This document shows, in pieces, positions 13,002-25,019 of a stretch of DNA of 64,000 nucleotides (the stretch's first letter is position 1; the number at the start of each line of letters is the position of its first letter). The notes beneath the pieces were generated by a model. It was not told the origin of the DNA. It did no database searches and saw only the letters and a list, made by a program, of their open reading frames with translations. The translations under genes and the position numbers were made by a program. This DNA comes from Cenococcum geophilum 1.58 (taxonomy: Eukaryota; Ascomycota; Dothideomycetes; Gloniales; Gloniaceae), in contig KV748191.1 of the NCBI GenBank assembly GCA_001692895.1, positions 2,294,001 through 2,358,000 of the forward strand, given 5' to 3'.

Positions 13002-13849
13002 GACCTACCTCCCGCGCAGCACGTGGTCGCGCGAAGCGTCTTCCACGAGGCGCACTTTAGGCGGCGGACGAGGAACTACCGCCCCTCCGTCGTCCCCTAT
13101 ACTGCTAGGACGTGGGGGCGACGTGGTTTTATACGTTTCTCGGTGCGCGGGATAGGATTTCGATCATCGGGGTTGGCTTTATTCAAGTGGGGGTTTTTAG
13201 GCTGGTTTCTCCTGCTATTACGGCTATGTTTCTTTAACTACCTACTTAAGATCTATTAGCTTTACGCCATACTATAGTTTTAACTTTAATTTTATTATTT
13301 ACGCTGCTTTACGCTTTATAACTGTAGAACTCTACCTAACCTTCTTACCGTCTACTCTCTTAGTAGATCCTAATTTATTAACTCTTAATTACTGTAATTA
13401 AAGATGTAAATATCAATGCAACAGCCACCGTAAATCTTGATACTTAGGATAATCACGACCTAGGACTATCTACTTTAACTACTTACATATACTATGCCAT
13501 AAGCACCTGTCATCATTCCATTTAACTTATATTGAATAATATTCAGAACTACCTGATTCCTAAAGTTCTACCTACACTAGGTCTTAAAGCTCATTCTAAC
13601 CTTAGTAATATCGTCACCTCAGGTCATCTAAATCTGATTTGCGTACCTATCCTGATAAACCATGTGCTAACTTAATTCGAATAGATACAGACCGAATAGT
13701 TACATAGTTGTTAACTGATACTCCGATATCCGTCTGGATAAGGTAGACGGTTAAACTACTTAAGTGCGACGATCGTCTGTGCTCACACAACAAAACAGGA
13801 AAGTCTAACAAAAACCGGTCGTTCTGTTCTGGTAAACGGTCGTATATGG

Positions 13850-14330
13850 TTCTGGCGACGGTCCGTCTGGTTCTGGCGACGGGTCTGTGCTGCGCGGTGC
13901 CCTGGACTCTTGGCAACGGTCGTCTGGTTCTGGTAACGGTCGTCTGGCTGGCGACGGTCGTCTGGTTCTGGAACGTCTACGGTCTCTATGGCAGTGTCTA
14001 GTTCTGTAACGGTCCTGGCGTGGCGACGTCGTCGTCTGGTCTGAAAACGAAGACTGCCTGGCAACGGTCGTACTGGTCAGGTGTAACGGTCGTTACTGAG
14101 TCTGGCGACGGTCGTCAGTAGGTTCTGGCGACAGTCGTCTGGTTTCTGGTAACGGTCGTCTGGCTGGCGACGGTCGTCTGGTTCTGGCGACGATCGTCTG
14201 GCTCTGGCAACGGTCGTCTGGTTCTGGCGACGGTCGTCTGGCTGGCGATGGTCGTCTGTTCTGGTAACGGTCATCTGGTTCTGGCGACGTACGTCCTAGT
14301 TCTAGCAACGGTCCTCTGCTGGCTGCCGTT
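13850..14330. repeat. Minisatellite, 20-bp unit GGTCGTCTGGTTCTGGCGAC
   Basis: Roughly 24 degenerate copies of a 20-bp unit, some shortened to about 15 bp by loss of the TTCTGG part. Several short minus-strand frames (Arg/Gln/Pro/Asp/Thr-rich) are by-products. The unit resembles that of the 11865-12440 array in length and in its GGTC start and GGC-purine-C end. Confidence 0.88.
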
Positions 14331-14449
14331 CTGGTACCTCCCTAGGTAGGGAGGGATCATAAAGAAGGAAGGAAGGGTAAAAAATAAGGTGACTACATAG
14401 GGTAGAGGCACGGGTAGAGGCTATCGGGAAATAATAGCGGGGACCGCGA

Positions 14450-14995
14450 TGCAGAGCTTCGTGTAGAGCCTCTGTACGGCAGAGCTTCGCGCAGAGCCGC
14501 GTGCAGAGCCCTCTGATACGCAGAGCTTCTCGCAGGAGCCTCGTGCAGAGCCTCTGTACGCAGAGCTTCGCGCAGACCCTCGCGCAGACCCTCGCGCAGA
14601 CCCTCGTGCAGACCCTCGCGCAGACCCTCGCGCAGAGACCCTCGTGCAGAGCTTCGTGCAGAGCTTCGCGCAGAGCCTCGTGCAGAGGCTTCGTGCAGAG
14701 CTTCGTGCAGAGCCTCTGTACGCAGAGCTTCGTGTAGAGCCTCGTGTAGAGGCCTTATGCGAAGCTTCGTGCAGAGCTTTGTGCAGAGCCTCTATGCGCA
14801 GAGCTTCGTGCAGAGCCTCTGTACGCAGAGCTTCGTGTAGAGCTTCGTGTAGAGCCTCTATGCGCAGAGCTTCGTGCAGAGCCTCTGTACGCAGAGCTTC
14901 GTGTAGAGCTTCGTGTAGAGCCTCTATGCGCAGAGCTTCGTGCAGAGCCTCTGTACGCAGAGCTTCGTGTAGAGCCTCGTGCAGAGCCTCCAAGC
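14450..14995. repeat. Minisatellite of 12-bp units with a 66-bp higher-order repeat
   Basis: Tandem array of AGAGC(C/T)TCGTGC-type 12-mers. Toward the right it is organised into a 66-bp higher-order unit repeated almost exactly from about 14814, 14880 and 14946. Because 12 and 66 are multiples of 3, the array is open on both strands: a 190-codon minus frame (EALHEALH repeats, 14421-14993) and a 128-codon plus frame (RRASCRAS repeats, 14644-15030). No promoter, start context or conserved domain supports a gene. Confidence 0.9.
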
Positions 14996-15084
14996 GTAAT
15001 AAGACTATAAGATTGTATGAGATTGTATAAGATTGTATAAGATTATATATAATAGTTAAATATATAGTATATAAACTTTACCTA

Positions 15085-15485
15085 ATCGCACGTCAAGAAA
15101 TATACAGTTAGCTTTTAAAGTTGTTAAGTAGGTTAACTGCGTGTCAAAGGATATGTAGTTAGCTTTTAAAGTTGTTAAGTAGGTTAACTGCATATTAAGT
15201 TAGTTAAATTATATGTTAAGTAGGTTAACTGCGTGTTAAGTTAATTAAATTGCATATTAAGTAGGTCAACTGCGTATTAAGTTAGTTAAATTGCATATTA
15301 AGTAGGTCAACTACATGTTAAGTTAGTTAAATTACATATTAAGTAGGTTAACTGCGTGTTAAGTTAGTTAAATTATATGTTAAGTAGGTCAACTACGTGT
15401 TGAGTTAGTTAAATTGCATGTTAAGTAGGTCAACTGCGTGTCAAGTTAGTTAATTGCGTGTCGAGTTGGTCAAATTGCATGTCAA
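15085..15485. repeat. Minisatellite, ~41-bp unit, AT-rich
   Basis: About nine copies of a unit alternating TTAAGTAGGTCAACTGCGTG with TTAAGTTAGTTAAATTGCAT. Copies differ almost only by C/T and G/A transitions (GTCAAC/GTTAAC, TGCGTG/TACATG). RIP-like mutation therefore seems to have acted on this array, unlike the GC-rich arrays to its left. Confidence 0.88.
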
Positions 15486-15544
15486 TTACGCGAAACGCGA
15501 AAACCAAAGTCTACTTGAATCTCATCCTGCGAATATTTTCCCGA

Positions 15545-15980
15545 TGTACGGACCGTAATTAAGACGCAAATATACTATATTGGTCTTTAATTAAATGCAA
15601 GCAAGTAACCCGTAATGTACTAGCTTCTAAACTATATATACTAGCCTATAGCTTTAATATAGCAGCCGTAATTAAATTAACGATCTAGAAGATCCTATAA
15701 TTAGAGCAGCTACCCCTGGTTTTATATACCAATTTAAAGTCCCTCTACGACTGCTTAGTTAAACTAGGCACGATATAGAAAAAGAGGCTTATAGTCGACC
15801 TAATATGCTTATATTAGGCCTATAAACAACGCAAGATTACAGAGGTTAAATAGATCAGCAGTGGAGATAACCTAGTAGACGCTATAACTAAGGTAAAGCC
15901 GTGTTAAGCTTTTAAAACCCTAATTAATATAAATAAGCTTAACCTAAAGGTTATAGAATGGGTAAAGCGAGACTAACGGA
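15545..15980 (+). pseudogene. Copia I polyprotein, part 3 (RNase H C-terminal part)
   Basis: Copia I resumes with NILYWSLIKCKQVTRNVLASKLY (here broken by none of the family's key residues) and continues through YDCLVKLG and DNLVDAITKVKPC. It ends near VIEWVKRD about 15975. This is the conserved end of the copia RNase H. Stops fall at Gln or Trp positions. It is followed by about 350 bp of non-coding 3' sequence. Confidence 0.82.
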
Positions 15981-16446
15981 GCATTTATAGTTCAGTTACG
16001 GCCCATTAAAAGGCTGTATAGTTCATTTTACGAACCATAAACAGGACTTCCGGCTAGATTGGAGCACCATTTAGAAGGCAACCTAGAAGGCACCTTAGGA
16101 GGGATTCCCTATGTATTTTCTTATGTGTTTTATAATTCTATTAAGGCAATTACGGAGGCTATACACAAGTGGTTCTATTTTCCAAGTACCGCCAGTATAT
16201 AATTACAGCACCTATCGTACCAACCGCGTGCTTATGCGTTCGGTACGCTGAGTACGCGTTTACGCGTTTAGTGTACTAACTACCCGCTTATGTGTCTGGT
16301 GCACCCCTAAAGCACTAACTAATTAGGGGGGAGGTGCGTCAGTATATAGACCACGTAGTCTACCTCAATACAATCGGCAGTTACCACTATCCCAAAGAGC
16401 ATACGATACTATACGTATTTCGTGCCCCGGGATATAACTTACTCGT
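15981..16446 (+). repeat. Copia I 3' untranslated region and probable start of 3' LTR
   Basis: No gene. A purine run AGGGGGGAGG at about 16324-16333 fits a polypurine tract and would place the 3' LTR start near 16331. The partner LTR lies outside the window, so the LTR cannot be confirmed. A solo LTR interrupts it at 16447. Confidence 0.5.
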
Positions 16447-16627
16447 TGTCACGAACTCAGTCAATCGAGGCACGAGCACGGCATAACACGCATGCAACCT
16501 GTACAATTGGATTGTCCTACGACGAGGATATCAAGCTGAGGAGCAGAAGGTGGAGGGGAGGACGTCTATATGTGTGCGCCAAGTCCTAAGCGAGCCCCTG
16601 ACCAGATCCGTTACGGGTGCCGTAACA
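16447..16627 (-). repeat. Solo LTR, relative of the LTR at 54058
   Basis: 181-bp segment starting TGTCACGAAC and ending GCCGTAACA, flanked by the perfect 5-bp duplication CTCGT (16442-16446 and 16628-16632). Its first 110 bp align with 54058-54160 through a shared run (CAATCGAGGCACGAGCACGG, with RIP changes in the other copy) and CCTGTACAATTGG. The minus orientation is inferred from the 54-kb element. Copia I or flanking sequence seems to continue to about 16725 with no gene. Confidence 0.82.
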
Positions 16628-16725
16628 CTCGTGCTATTAAATTGGTACGAACACTACCTTAAATAAGATGCTAAAACCTTAGTTAATTCCTACTAAAGAA
16701 TCCTTAAGCTCCTTAGCTCCCTTTA

Positions 16726-17470
16726 ACGTATGTGATGGGGTTATGAAGGTGACCCTAGTTATGAAGGTTTTGAACATCAAAATACTCAAAAATACAAATT
16801 TGGTCGCAAATAACCAGTAAACCCCATTAAAAATTACTGCATTATTATTAGGGAGTATTGAAACCATAAATATATATAATAGAGTCTATACAAAGTCGAT
16901 TTTTAGTGTTTTAAAGTTTAACTGACCACCAGCAGCTGCAGAGGACTCTTCTGCCTGCTTGTGGACCTTATCCGCGGTTAATTACATAGGCTGTAAAATA
17001 CGCACCCGTGCTTGCGCATACGCTAGTTCAAAACTTCCTAACTTTTGTTAGGGACCTCCATAGAGCAAGATTATTGCTTACAATTGCTGCCTTGCTAGCT
17101 GGAGTAATACAATATTAATTAATATGGATAACTTAGGAAGACTAATTTGCCTTAAAGCTGCTAGCGGAAAGTAACTAGATTAACCTTATGGGCCTTCGCA
17201 TAGGTTATATAGGATTTAGCGCCTTTATAAAGGCTTATTGTTCGCCAGGCTATTAAAGCTACTTGTAAACGATCTTCTGTATCTAAAGTACACGGCTAGT
17301 AAGATATAGCTTTAGTAATATGGAGTTCTATATGGGGAAGTAAGGAGAAAAGTTAATATATTAATGTTCAAAGCGGCAGTATATTTTAGGTAATATTCTA
17401 GCCTAAATAAGAAGGCGGTAATGTAAAACCTTCATAACTAGGGTCACCTTTATAACCCCATCACATACGT
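16726..17470. mobile_element. 745-bp TA-flanked inverted-repeat element (large MITE)
   Basis: Terminal inverted repeats of 46 bp with one mismatch (16726-16771 and 17425-17470) start ACGTATGTGATGGGG. TA dinucleotides flank both ends (16724-16725 and 17471-17472), as in Tc1/mariner/pogo elements. Each repeat contains GTTATGAAGG twice, about 20 bp apart. No transposase can be read inside; a 62-codon minus frame (16679-16867) runs across the left end and is not a gene. The left half resembles the MITE at 34386-34765. Confidence 0.88.
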
Positions 17471-17472
17471 TA

Positions 17473-19040
17473 CTTATTAATAACCGTATTATAAATATAT
17501 ACTTATAGAGGATCACTTATAAGATAAAGACAGCGCAGCTATTAAGGAAAATAATATTATAAAAGGTAAATAATTAAGGAGGCTACCTAAACAATATATA
17601 GCTTATTTAACTTACCTTAAGGAGATAGATAGCTTTAAAGTACTTTAGGCAGCTTTTTACGTAGGCTTAAAATATTATAGAAAATTCTATTATAATAAGC
17701 TACTACCTCTACCTAAGAACTAGAAGGAGCTTATAAGATACTAGTATAGAAAAGAGTTCCTTACTACTACTATAAAAGAATATATAGACCTAGACGGTTA
17801 TAGAACATTTAAGGTTATAAAGGAGACTCTATTAGTTAAAATAGTGCCTACTACCTAGAGATTTTACCTATAAAATAAAAACTAATAGATATCTAACGAA
17901 GTTTAAAGTATAACTCTATATAAAAGGCAATCTATAAGAGTTAATTTATAAGGACACCTAGCGGCAACTCTGGCAGCTAAGGTCTTTAGGGCTCTTATAG
18001 CAGTTATTGCTATATTTAATTTAGACGTTTAGTAGGGTAATACTATTAACGCGTTTATAAATAGCATAATTAATAAAATAGTCTATATTAAGTATCTGGA
18101 TAGTTTTACTATTAAGGGTAAATATCTACTATTACGTAGAGCTCTCTATAGACTTTAATAATCGCTACCTCTCTAGTATAATAACTTAAGTTAGGAATTA
18201 ACTAAATTAGGGTTAAAGTCTATTAGTAGAGAGCTGTGTCTCTACTATAATAATTAGCTAATTATATTCTTCTATATAGACGATATCTATGCTATAAATA
18301 CTAAGGGGAACCAGTTAGAGCTTTTAAGCTTTAAAACTGCGCTTATAAAGAAATACGAGATAAAGGACCTAGGTAAACTATCTTAGTTCCTAAAAATTTA
18401 AGTCTTAAAAGATAGGAGTTAGAGGAAGCTATAGCTCTATTAAGACTCCTATATTAAGAAGATTACTAATAACTTTTATTTAACTAATATACGCTTAGTT
18501 AGTATACCTATAAGTACTAACGGGCTTCTACTAAACCTAAAGGAAGCTTTAAAATAATATACCTACGTCTACCAGAGGATAATAGGATTACTTCTCTATA
18601 TAACCTATATTATAAGACCTAATATAGTAAGAGCTTTAAGCAAGCTATCGGAATTTCTATAAAACCCCTCTCTCCTATATAACGCCGCAGCTTATTAAGC
18701 GATCGCCTACCTCTATTAGATAAGAACGCTTACGATTAAATACTTAGGATATAATATAGAGAGTTAGGTCTTTATAGGAACAAGTAACGCAGTATTTAGA
18801 GACGACTTAATAAGTAGACGTAGTACGGAAGGGTATCTATTTACCCTATTTAGGGGACTAATTAACTAGTGCTCTACTAAGTAGACATTAGTAATAAAGT
18901 TAAGCACTAAAGTAGAGCTTATAGCTCTATTATATATAGGAACAGAATTAATCTAGTAGAGTCGCTTCTTTAAAGAAATTAAATTAACCTTAGATAATAG
19001 GCAAATAATTAACTATAATAATTTATAGACGATTTAACTG
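17473..19040 (+). pseudogene. Copia II polyprotein fragment (RVT_2 and RNase H), RIP-degraded
   Basis: Second copia element, distinct from copia I. Readable RVT_2 text includes LPKNWKELIRY near 17705-17735, LRRALYRL near 18130-18160, and the catalytic box FFYIDDIYAI near 18260-18290 with both Asp intact. KYEIKDLGKL (near 18350) and PISTNGLLLNL lie further on. RNase H runs on to VELIALLYIGTELI near 18910-18960. Gag and integrase are missing on the left, where the MITE abuts. The fragment is broken by gypsy-1 at 19041 and resumes at 25236. Stops lie at Gln or Trp codons. Confidence 0.85.
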
Positions 19041-19251
19041 TGTAACGGCGCTATCGCACGTTACCTGCCAAATTCTGCCATATTCTGCCGACCTGCGATT
19101 GGCCCGCCTAAAGCTAGCGCCTTGGCGGCTCACCCTATATATTTATTTACATCGGTCCTAGTGACCCCTTTTCCTTCTCTTTAGCTTAGTATCTTGGTAA
19201 TACAGCATTCGTTTAAGCTTCGGTTTAGAGGCATTTATTTAAGCCGTGACA
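19041..19251 (+). repeat. Gypsy-1 5' LTR
   Basis: 211 bp, TGTAACGGC to GCCGTGACA. The U3 start carries spaced copies of TTCTGCC. Differences from the 3' LTR are transitions of RIP type, for example TGTAACGG versus TATAACGG. Confidence 0.93.
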
Positions 19252-22200
19252 TTATACTAAGCTCTCCCTACCTTACCTGGGAAGGCCTTAATAATATCCT
19301 ACCCCAAAGAAACTTTGTCTGCAATAACGCATTAATATATTATACTTAGACACCAAAACAACTCTATATTGCCTGGGAAGGCCTAGATAATATCCTACCT
19401 TATGAGCCAGATAGGACTAGACCTGTACCCCTAAAATTAAAACTAAAGTATATAATACCGATAAACCTTAGGAAGCTAATAATGGCACCTAAAGCAAGCT
19501 CATCTAAGAGAGCTGCCTCTACCTAAGAGGAACCTAAGATCTAATTGGGATTAGAAATTGAAGACAATAATAATATTATAGACATACGCGAGCAGATTCG
19601 CGCCCTCGCAGCCAGCTAGGAAGCCGATCGTCTTAAAGCGAGAAATATATAAGAGACCCTATAAGAGATCCTAGAAAGCCTTACGGCCCTATAAAATAGC
19701 CTAGCTTTCCCTTCTTAAAGCCCTAGTTAACCTATTTACTTTACTAAATATAATATACTAGGGAGTATGGATATAATGATAAAGCAATTAAAGTCCGTTA
19801 AGCTCCCTAACTCCCTACTACTGTTTAACGGAATAGACCCTACCTTTAAGAATTAGAGGATTTAAGTATAAGGAAAGCTCCGCGTTAACTATAACTATTT
19901 CCTTTCTAAAGAAGCTAAAATGCTCTACCTCTTTAGTTGAACTACTAGGGACGCCTAACGGCACCTTTAAGCCAAGTTTAAGGACAACTCCCCTATCCAA
20001 TTTATATCTATTAATAAGATAATATAGCACCTAGCGGCTATTTATGTTAACCCGAATAAAGTACGGGATGCCCGTTATAACTATAATCACCTAATAATAA
20101 AACTAAACTAACCCTTTGCTAAATTCTAGACTTAATTCCTATACCTTGCAGGAGAAGGCTAGGTTCCCCTTAAGAACTACTAATTAGACCTATACAATAA
20201 GCTAACAATCCAACTATAAGAAAAGATCGCTGTAACCTTAGATAACCTACCAACCTATAAAAGACTTATAGCTTATTGCCTATTATTAAACTCAGAACTA
20301 AAGCGGATTAACACCTGCCCTAATTAGCAAAAGCGACTCCATAATAATTGGAACTCGCTAGCTATACCTATAGGAGCTAGAGTAGGAAGATAAGTTACAA
20401 CTACTCTTATACTAAAAGCAGTTATAACTACGTACCGGCAAGCCTTGCCTAACTAGCCACATACCACGCCATTAACTAGTATTCGCTATAATACTCCAAT
20501 TAACCCTGCCTTAGCTACGTACTTTAACTACGATAAGTAAGGTTACTTTGCCTTGTCCTGCCCGGAGCTAAAGGATATAGGCAATATTAAGGAGATAGAG
20601 GAAGGAGAAACGTCCGATAAGTTGGGAAAAGAAGAACCTTAGGGAAAGACTCCCCCCTAGGGTACCCTATTAATCTCAAAGAGATTAATCTTAGTTAGTT
20701 AATAGGTAGAAAGTATTTTACGGTTCTATATATAGTATCTTAAAATGGATATAAAGTTAATATAACCGCCCTTATTAACACTAGAGTAAATGGCTTCGCC
20801 TTTATAAATACTGCCTATATAAATAATGTTGCCAAGTTTCTAAATACAGAAGCCATCTAACTAGAGAAGCCTATCCAGGTAAAGGGCTATAACGGCCAAG
20901 CCGGTTAGCCTATTACCCACATCTTAAAGTTGCATATTACTCTTAACAGACGACGCTAATATAGCATCCCCTTTTACATCCTAAACCTAGGGTCCTATAA
21001 TATAATCCTTAGATAAAAATAGATGTCCTATTTTAATATTTAGTTAAACATATAAAAAAGACGGTTTATCTAGCTGGAGGATAGACCAAGGTTGCCCTCC
21101 TTTATTAGGGAGATCCAAACCGACCGTAAGACACTAGCCGTAAGGGCTAACCCTACCTACTAGCAGAATATCTAGGCCTATGACCTAGCCTTTGCCTAAG
21201 AGGACGCCCGCCATAAAGCTAGAAAGAACTCCGTACTAATAAAGATACTCTCCTAAAGCGCTATATTTGAAGAGGACTCTATATACAGAAGCGGGACAGA
21301 TAATAATATAGATAACGTCTAAATTATATAGATCTAACCGTTATGGAAAAGAACGTATTAATAGGATATAAGGGATAACCTCTAAAAGATATAACAGGAG
21401 CTAAAAGGAGTAACGATAACGCTAGTACCCCAGAAGTCCCTAAAGTCACATACGCCCCTATTATTAGTCAACCCCCCTACCATAGACATCGCCGCAATTA
21501 GCGCTATAGCGTTCCACTTTAATATATACCAAAAGGACAATAAGGTCTTTATAATAAGCCTATATAAGATTAACCAAATTATTAATAATAGAGAGGAAAG
21601 GCTAGATAAGGAAACCGATAAGGAACTAGTTAAACGCCTCCTTTTTACCATTTATATAGGCTACAAGGATGCATTCTTAAAGGCGGCCTTAGATAAGTTA
21701 CCCCCCTACCAGACGTACAATTATAAGATTTAATTAGAGGCCCATAACTCGCTAGGCTATAGCCCCCTCTACTATTAATTAATAGATAAGCTAAAAGTAA
21801 TAAAGCAGTACTTAATTAATAACCTAGATAAAGGGTTTATTAAGCCAAGTCAAGCCCCTTTTACTTCCCCTATCCTATTTATAAAAAAGCCTAATAGAGG
21901 CCTTCGTTTTTATATTAACTATTAAAAGCTAAACGCTATTACTTAAAAGAACCGGTATCCTATTCCTTTAATTAATAAGACCCTTACACGTCTAAGCTAG
22001 GTAAAGATCTTTACTAAACTTAATATCCGCTAAGCTTTCCACCAAATTAGAATAGACCCTATATCTAAAGATTTAACAACGTTCCGTACCTGCTATAGTT
22101 TCTATAAATGCAAAGTTCTTCCTTTTAGACTAATAAACGGACTGGCTACGTACCAAAGGTATATAAATAACGTTCTTTTTAATTACCTTAACAAATTCTG

Positions 22201-24774
22201 TACGGCATACCTAGACGACATTCTTATATACTTAGACGATAAACTTAAGCATTAAGTTTATATTAAGAAGGTCCTAAAGAAACTATAGAACGCGGGCTTA
22301 TAAGTTAATATTAAGAAATATAAGTTTAGGGTAAAACGTATAAAATACCTTAGGTTTATTATAACTACGGAAGGAATTAAGGTTAACCCTAAGAAGGTAG
22401 AGGTAATTTATAACTGGAAGCCCCCTTATATAGTAAAAGGAATCTAGTCCTTCCTTAGTTTTTATAATTTCTACTACCGGTTTATCCGTAACTACGGAAT
22501 TATAGCAAAACCTCTTATATAACTAACTAGGAAGGACACGCCTTTTATCTTTAATAATAGCTATATAGAGGCCTTTAAAGAGGTAAAGGATCGGCTTATC
22601 TCTTCCCTAATTCTTTATTACTATAACCTAGACCTTAAATTAATGCTAGAAACAGACGCCTCTAATAGGGTCATAGCGGGAATCCTATCACAGTTACATC
22701 TAGACGGCGAATAGTACCCTATAGCTTTCTTCTTAAAGATAATAGACCTAGCTAAGTATAACTACGAAGTACACGATAAAGAAATGCTAGCTATTATTTA
22801 ATTACTCTCCTAATGGCGCGCAAAGCTTAAAGGTACGAACTCCCAGATTAAGATATATATAGATTATAAAGCCCTAGAGTACTTTATAACTATAAAGCAG
22901 CTTATAGGGTAACAAGCCTAGTAGGCCAAAATACTCTCCTAATTCTTCTTTATGATTATATATTATTCTAGTAAGTAAAACTCTAAGGCTAATACCTTAA
23001 CCCGAAGAAAATAAGATATAGGACCCTAGGATAAGCTAAAGACCTAATATCGGACACGTGCCCTCCTCTATCTAGAATAGCTCAACCTATAGATCCTTAA
23101 GGAGCTAAACTCCTAGCAAAACGAGCTAGCACTAATAAAGGAGTCCTTAGATAAGCTAATAGGGCTAATTAACCGCCTCCTAACTGTAAACCGCACGGCT
23201 AATGCCCTAAGGGCCCTCCGCGAATAAGCCGCGAAAGGAGACCCCGATTTTAAGACGGAGGAAGGATTACTCCTATACTAGGAGCGGCTTATAATCCCTA
23301 ACGTTAATAATCTACGGACTAAACTAATCCGCGAAGCTTATTACTAAGTCTCTACGGCATACCCTAGCAAGAACAAGACCCGTAAAATTATTAACTGCTA
23401 CTACTACTGGCTAAGAATAGTTACGGATATTAATCGATATATATAGAACTGCGAAGACTACTAGAGAGCTATAATCCCACGGGATAAAACCCTAGGATTA
23501 CTTAAGCTACTCCTAATACTAAAGCGCCCTTAATAGTATATCTTTATAGACTTCTATAAACTACCTAGGGACCGTAACGGATACAATATAGTTATAGTTA
23601 TAGTTAACCGCTTTAGTAAACACCCGTTCTTAATTCTATATCACAAGAACATTAATACTAAAGAGGCAGCCCGGCTATATATCCATTACGTCTACTAAAT
23701 CTATAGACCACTAGATACTATTATATCCAATTACAGGCCATAGTTTATATTAGCCTTCTAGAATAAGTTTACCTAGATCCTAGGCATTAAGCTAAAGCTT
23801 TCTATGGCTTATTACCCCTAGACAGACGGTTAGATAGAGATTATAAATTAGTACCTAGACTAGAGGCTTAGGCCCTTTATTAACTATTTCTAGGATAACT
23901 AGTCTAAACTACTACCCTTAATAGACTACGCGTAAGCAACCCTACCCCACAACTCTATAGGGTTTGCCCCAATTTAGCTAGAAATGGGATACTTACCCTA
24001 TATAAGCTTTAACTAGAAAAGGTTAGAAGAACCCCAGACTGTATAAGAGAAGCTATCCTATGCTAAGGCCTAATAGTACGCCAAACGATTGGAGGAGGCC
24101 TAGATGGTAGCCTATAAGAACCTAAAAAAAGCTCAGAGGTTAATGGAACAGCAGGCGAACAAACACTGTTAAGAGCCTAATTTTGCCCCTAATAATATAG
24201 TCTAGGTTATAACAAGGAATTAGAGGACTAAACGACCTAGCCGTAAGCTAGACTACTAGATGGCAGGACCATATAAGGTTCTTAAGAAGATAGGCAACTT
24301 ATATAAGATAAAGCTCCTAGACTTAATTAGGGTTCACCCTATCTTCTTACTAGATAAGTTACGGAAAGCTATAAATAACCCATTGCCTAGACAAAAGAAC
24401 AAGCCTCCCCTACTAGTTTAAGTAAACGGTAATAATAAATAGGAGGTTAACGAAATACTGGCCTATAAGATAGTACGGGGAGCGCTAAAATACTATATTT
24501 AATGGAAGGGCTACAATCCTAACCCAACCTAGTATCCTACGTGGAACTTTATAGGCTACCCCCAGAAGCTTAAAGAATTTTATAACCAATACCCTAATAC
24601 GCCTAGACCCCCAAAGTACCTAGATAAATAGATGGAATGCTAGTATAATAAAGACGATAAGTTACCGGAAGAATATAGGGACAAAAACGCCCTAAAGCCC
24701 TAATATAGCTATCTGCCAAATTCTGCCATATTCTACCGTTTTCTGCCAGTACCGTAAAATTTCAGATATCCAAG

Positions 24775-24797
24775 AACTTTGACCGCCGGTTAAAGTT
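24775..24797. repeat. 23-bp palindrome, copy 2 (gypsy-1 3' untranslated region)
   Basis: AACTTTGACCG, C, CGGTTAAAGTT: 11-bp arms around one base, with one mismatch. Near-identical copies with conserved flanks occur at 2807-2829 and 49565-49587. Confidence 0.85.
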
Positions 24798-25019
24798 GTC
24801 TAATTAGTTAGATCCGTGCCAAGACTTTTAGCGGCTACTCTTTCTAGCCTAGTGCTTCCACTTAGCCTATAATCGCCCTTTATACTTAGTTAGGACGGAC
24901 TCATATCCCCTTTTATCTCCTTATCTTATATTTTTATAATCCTACATTTATAAGCCTAGTGCTACCCTATTTTTTCTAACTAAGCCTAAGGGCAGGCTTT
25001 CTTTTAAAGAGGGGGGTAA

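Larger units (their letters stand above)
10176..15544. mobile_element. 5.4-kb tandem-repeat-rich insert splitting copia I RNase H
   Basis: Copia I RNase H text stops near 10170 (IIILTSAKYG) and resumes near 15550 (DANILYWSLIKCKQVTR). Everything between is therefore foreign to copia I. The insert holds seven tandem arrays of different sequence, a 25-N gap (12977-13001) and a GC-rich piece at 13002-13260. It shows little RIP-type damage. I could not find a convincing target duplication, terminal inverted repeats, LTRs or a transposase, so the element class is unknown and the exact ends are uncertain by roughly 20 bp. GTAC occurs near both junctions (about 10173 and 15545), but 4 bp is too weak to call a duplication. 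Sequence outside the arrays (10.18-10.48, 10.7-11.15, 11.5-11.85, 12.7-12.97 and 13.26-13.85 kb) holds no recognisable gene. Confidence 0.6.

Noticed and set aside
12945-13259. 104-codon frame across the N gap
   Set aside because: Contains the 25-N gap, and the sequence after it is open in two frames; no reliable product.
14421-14993. 190-codon minus-strand frame of EALHEALH repeats
   Set aside because: By-product of a 12-bp tandem repeat that is open on both strands.
10176-15544. Helitron or Maverick-type element
   Set aside because: No TC start, CTRRT end with hairpin, long TIRs or helicase/polymerase sequence can be seen.
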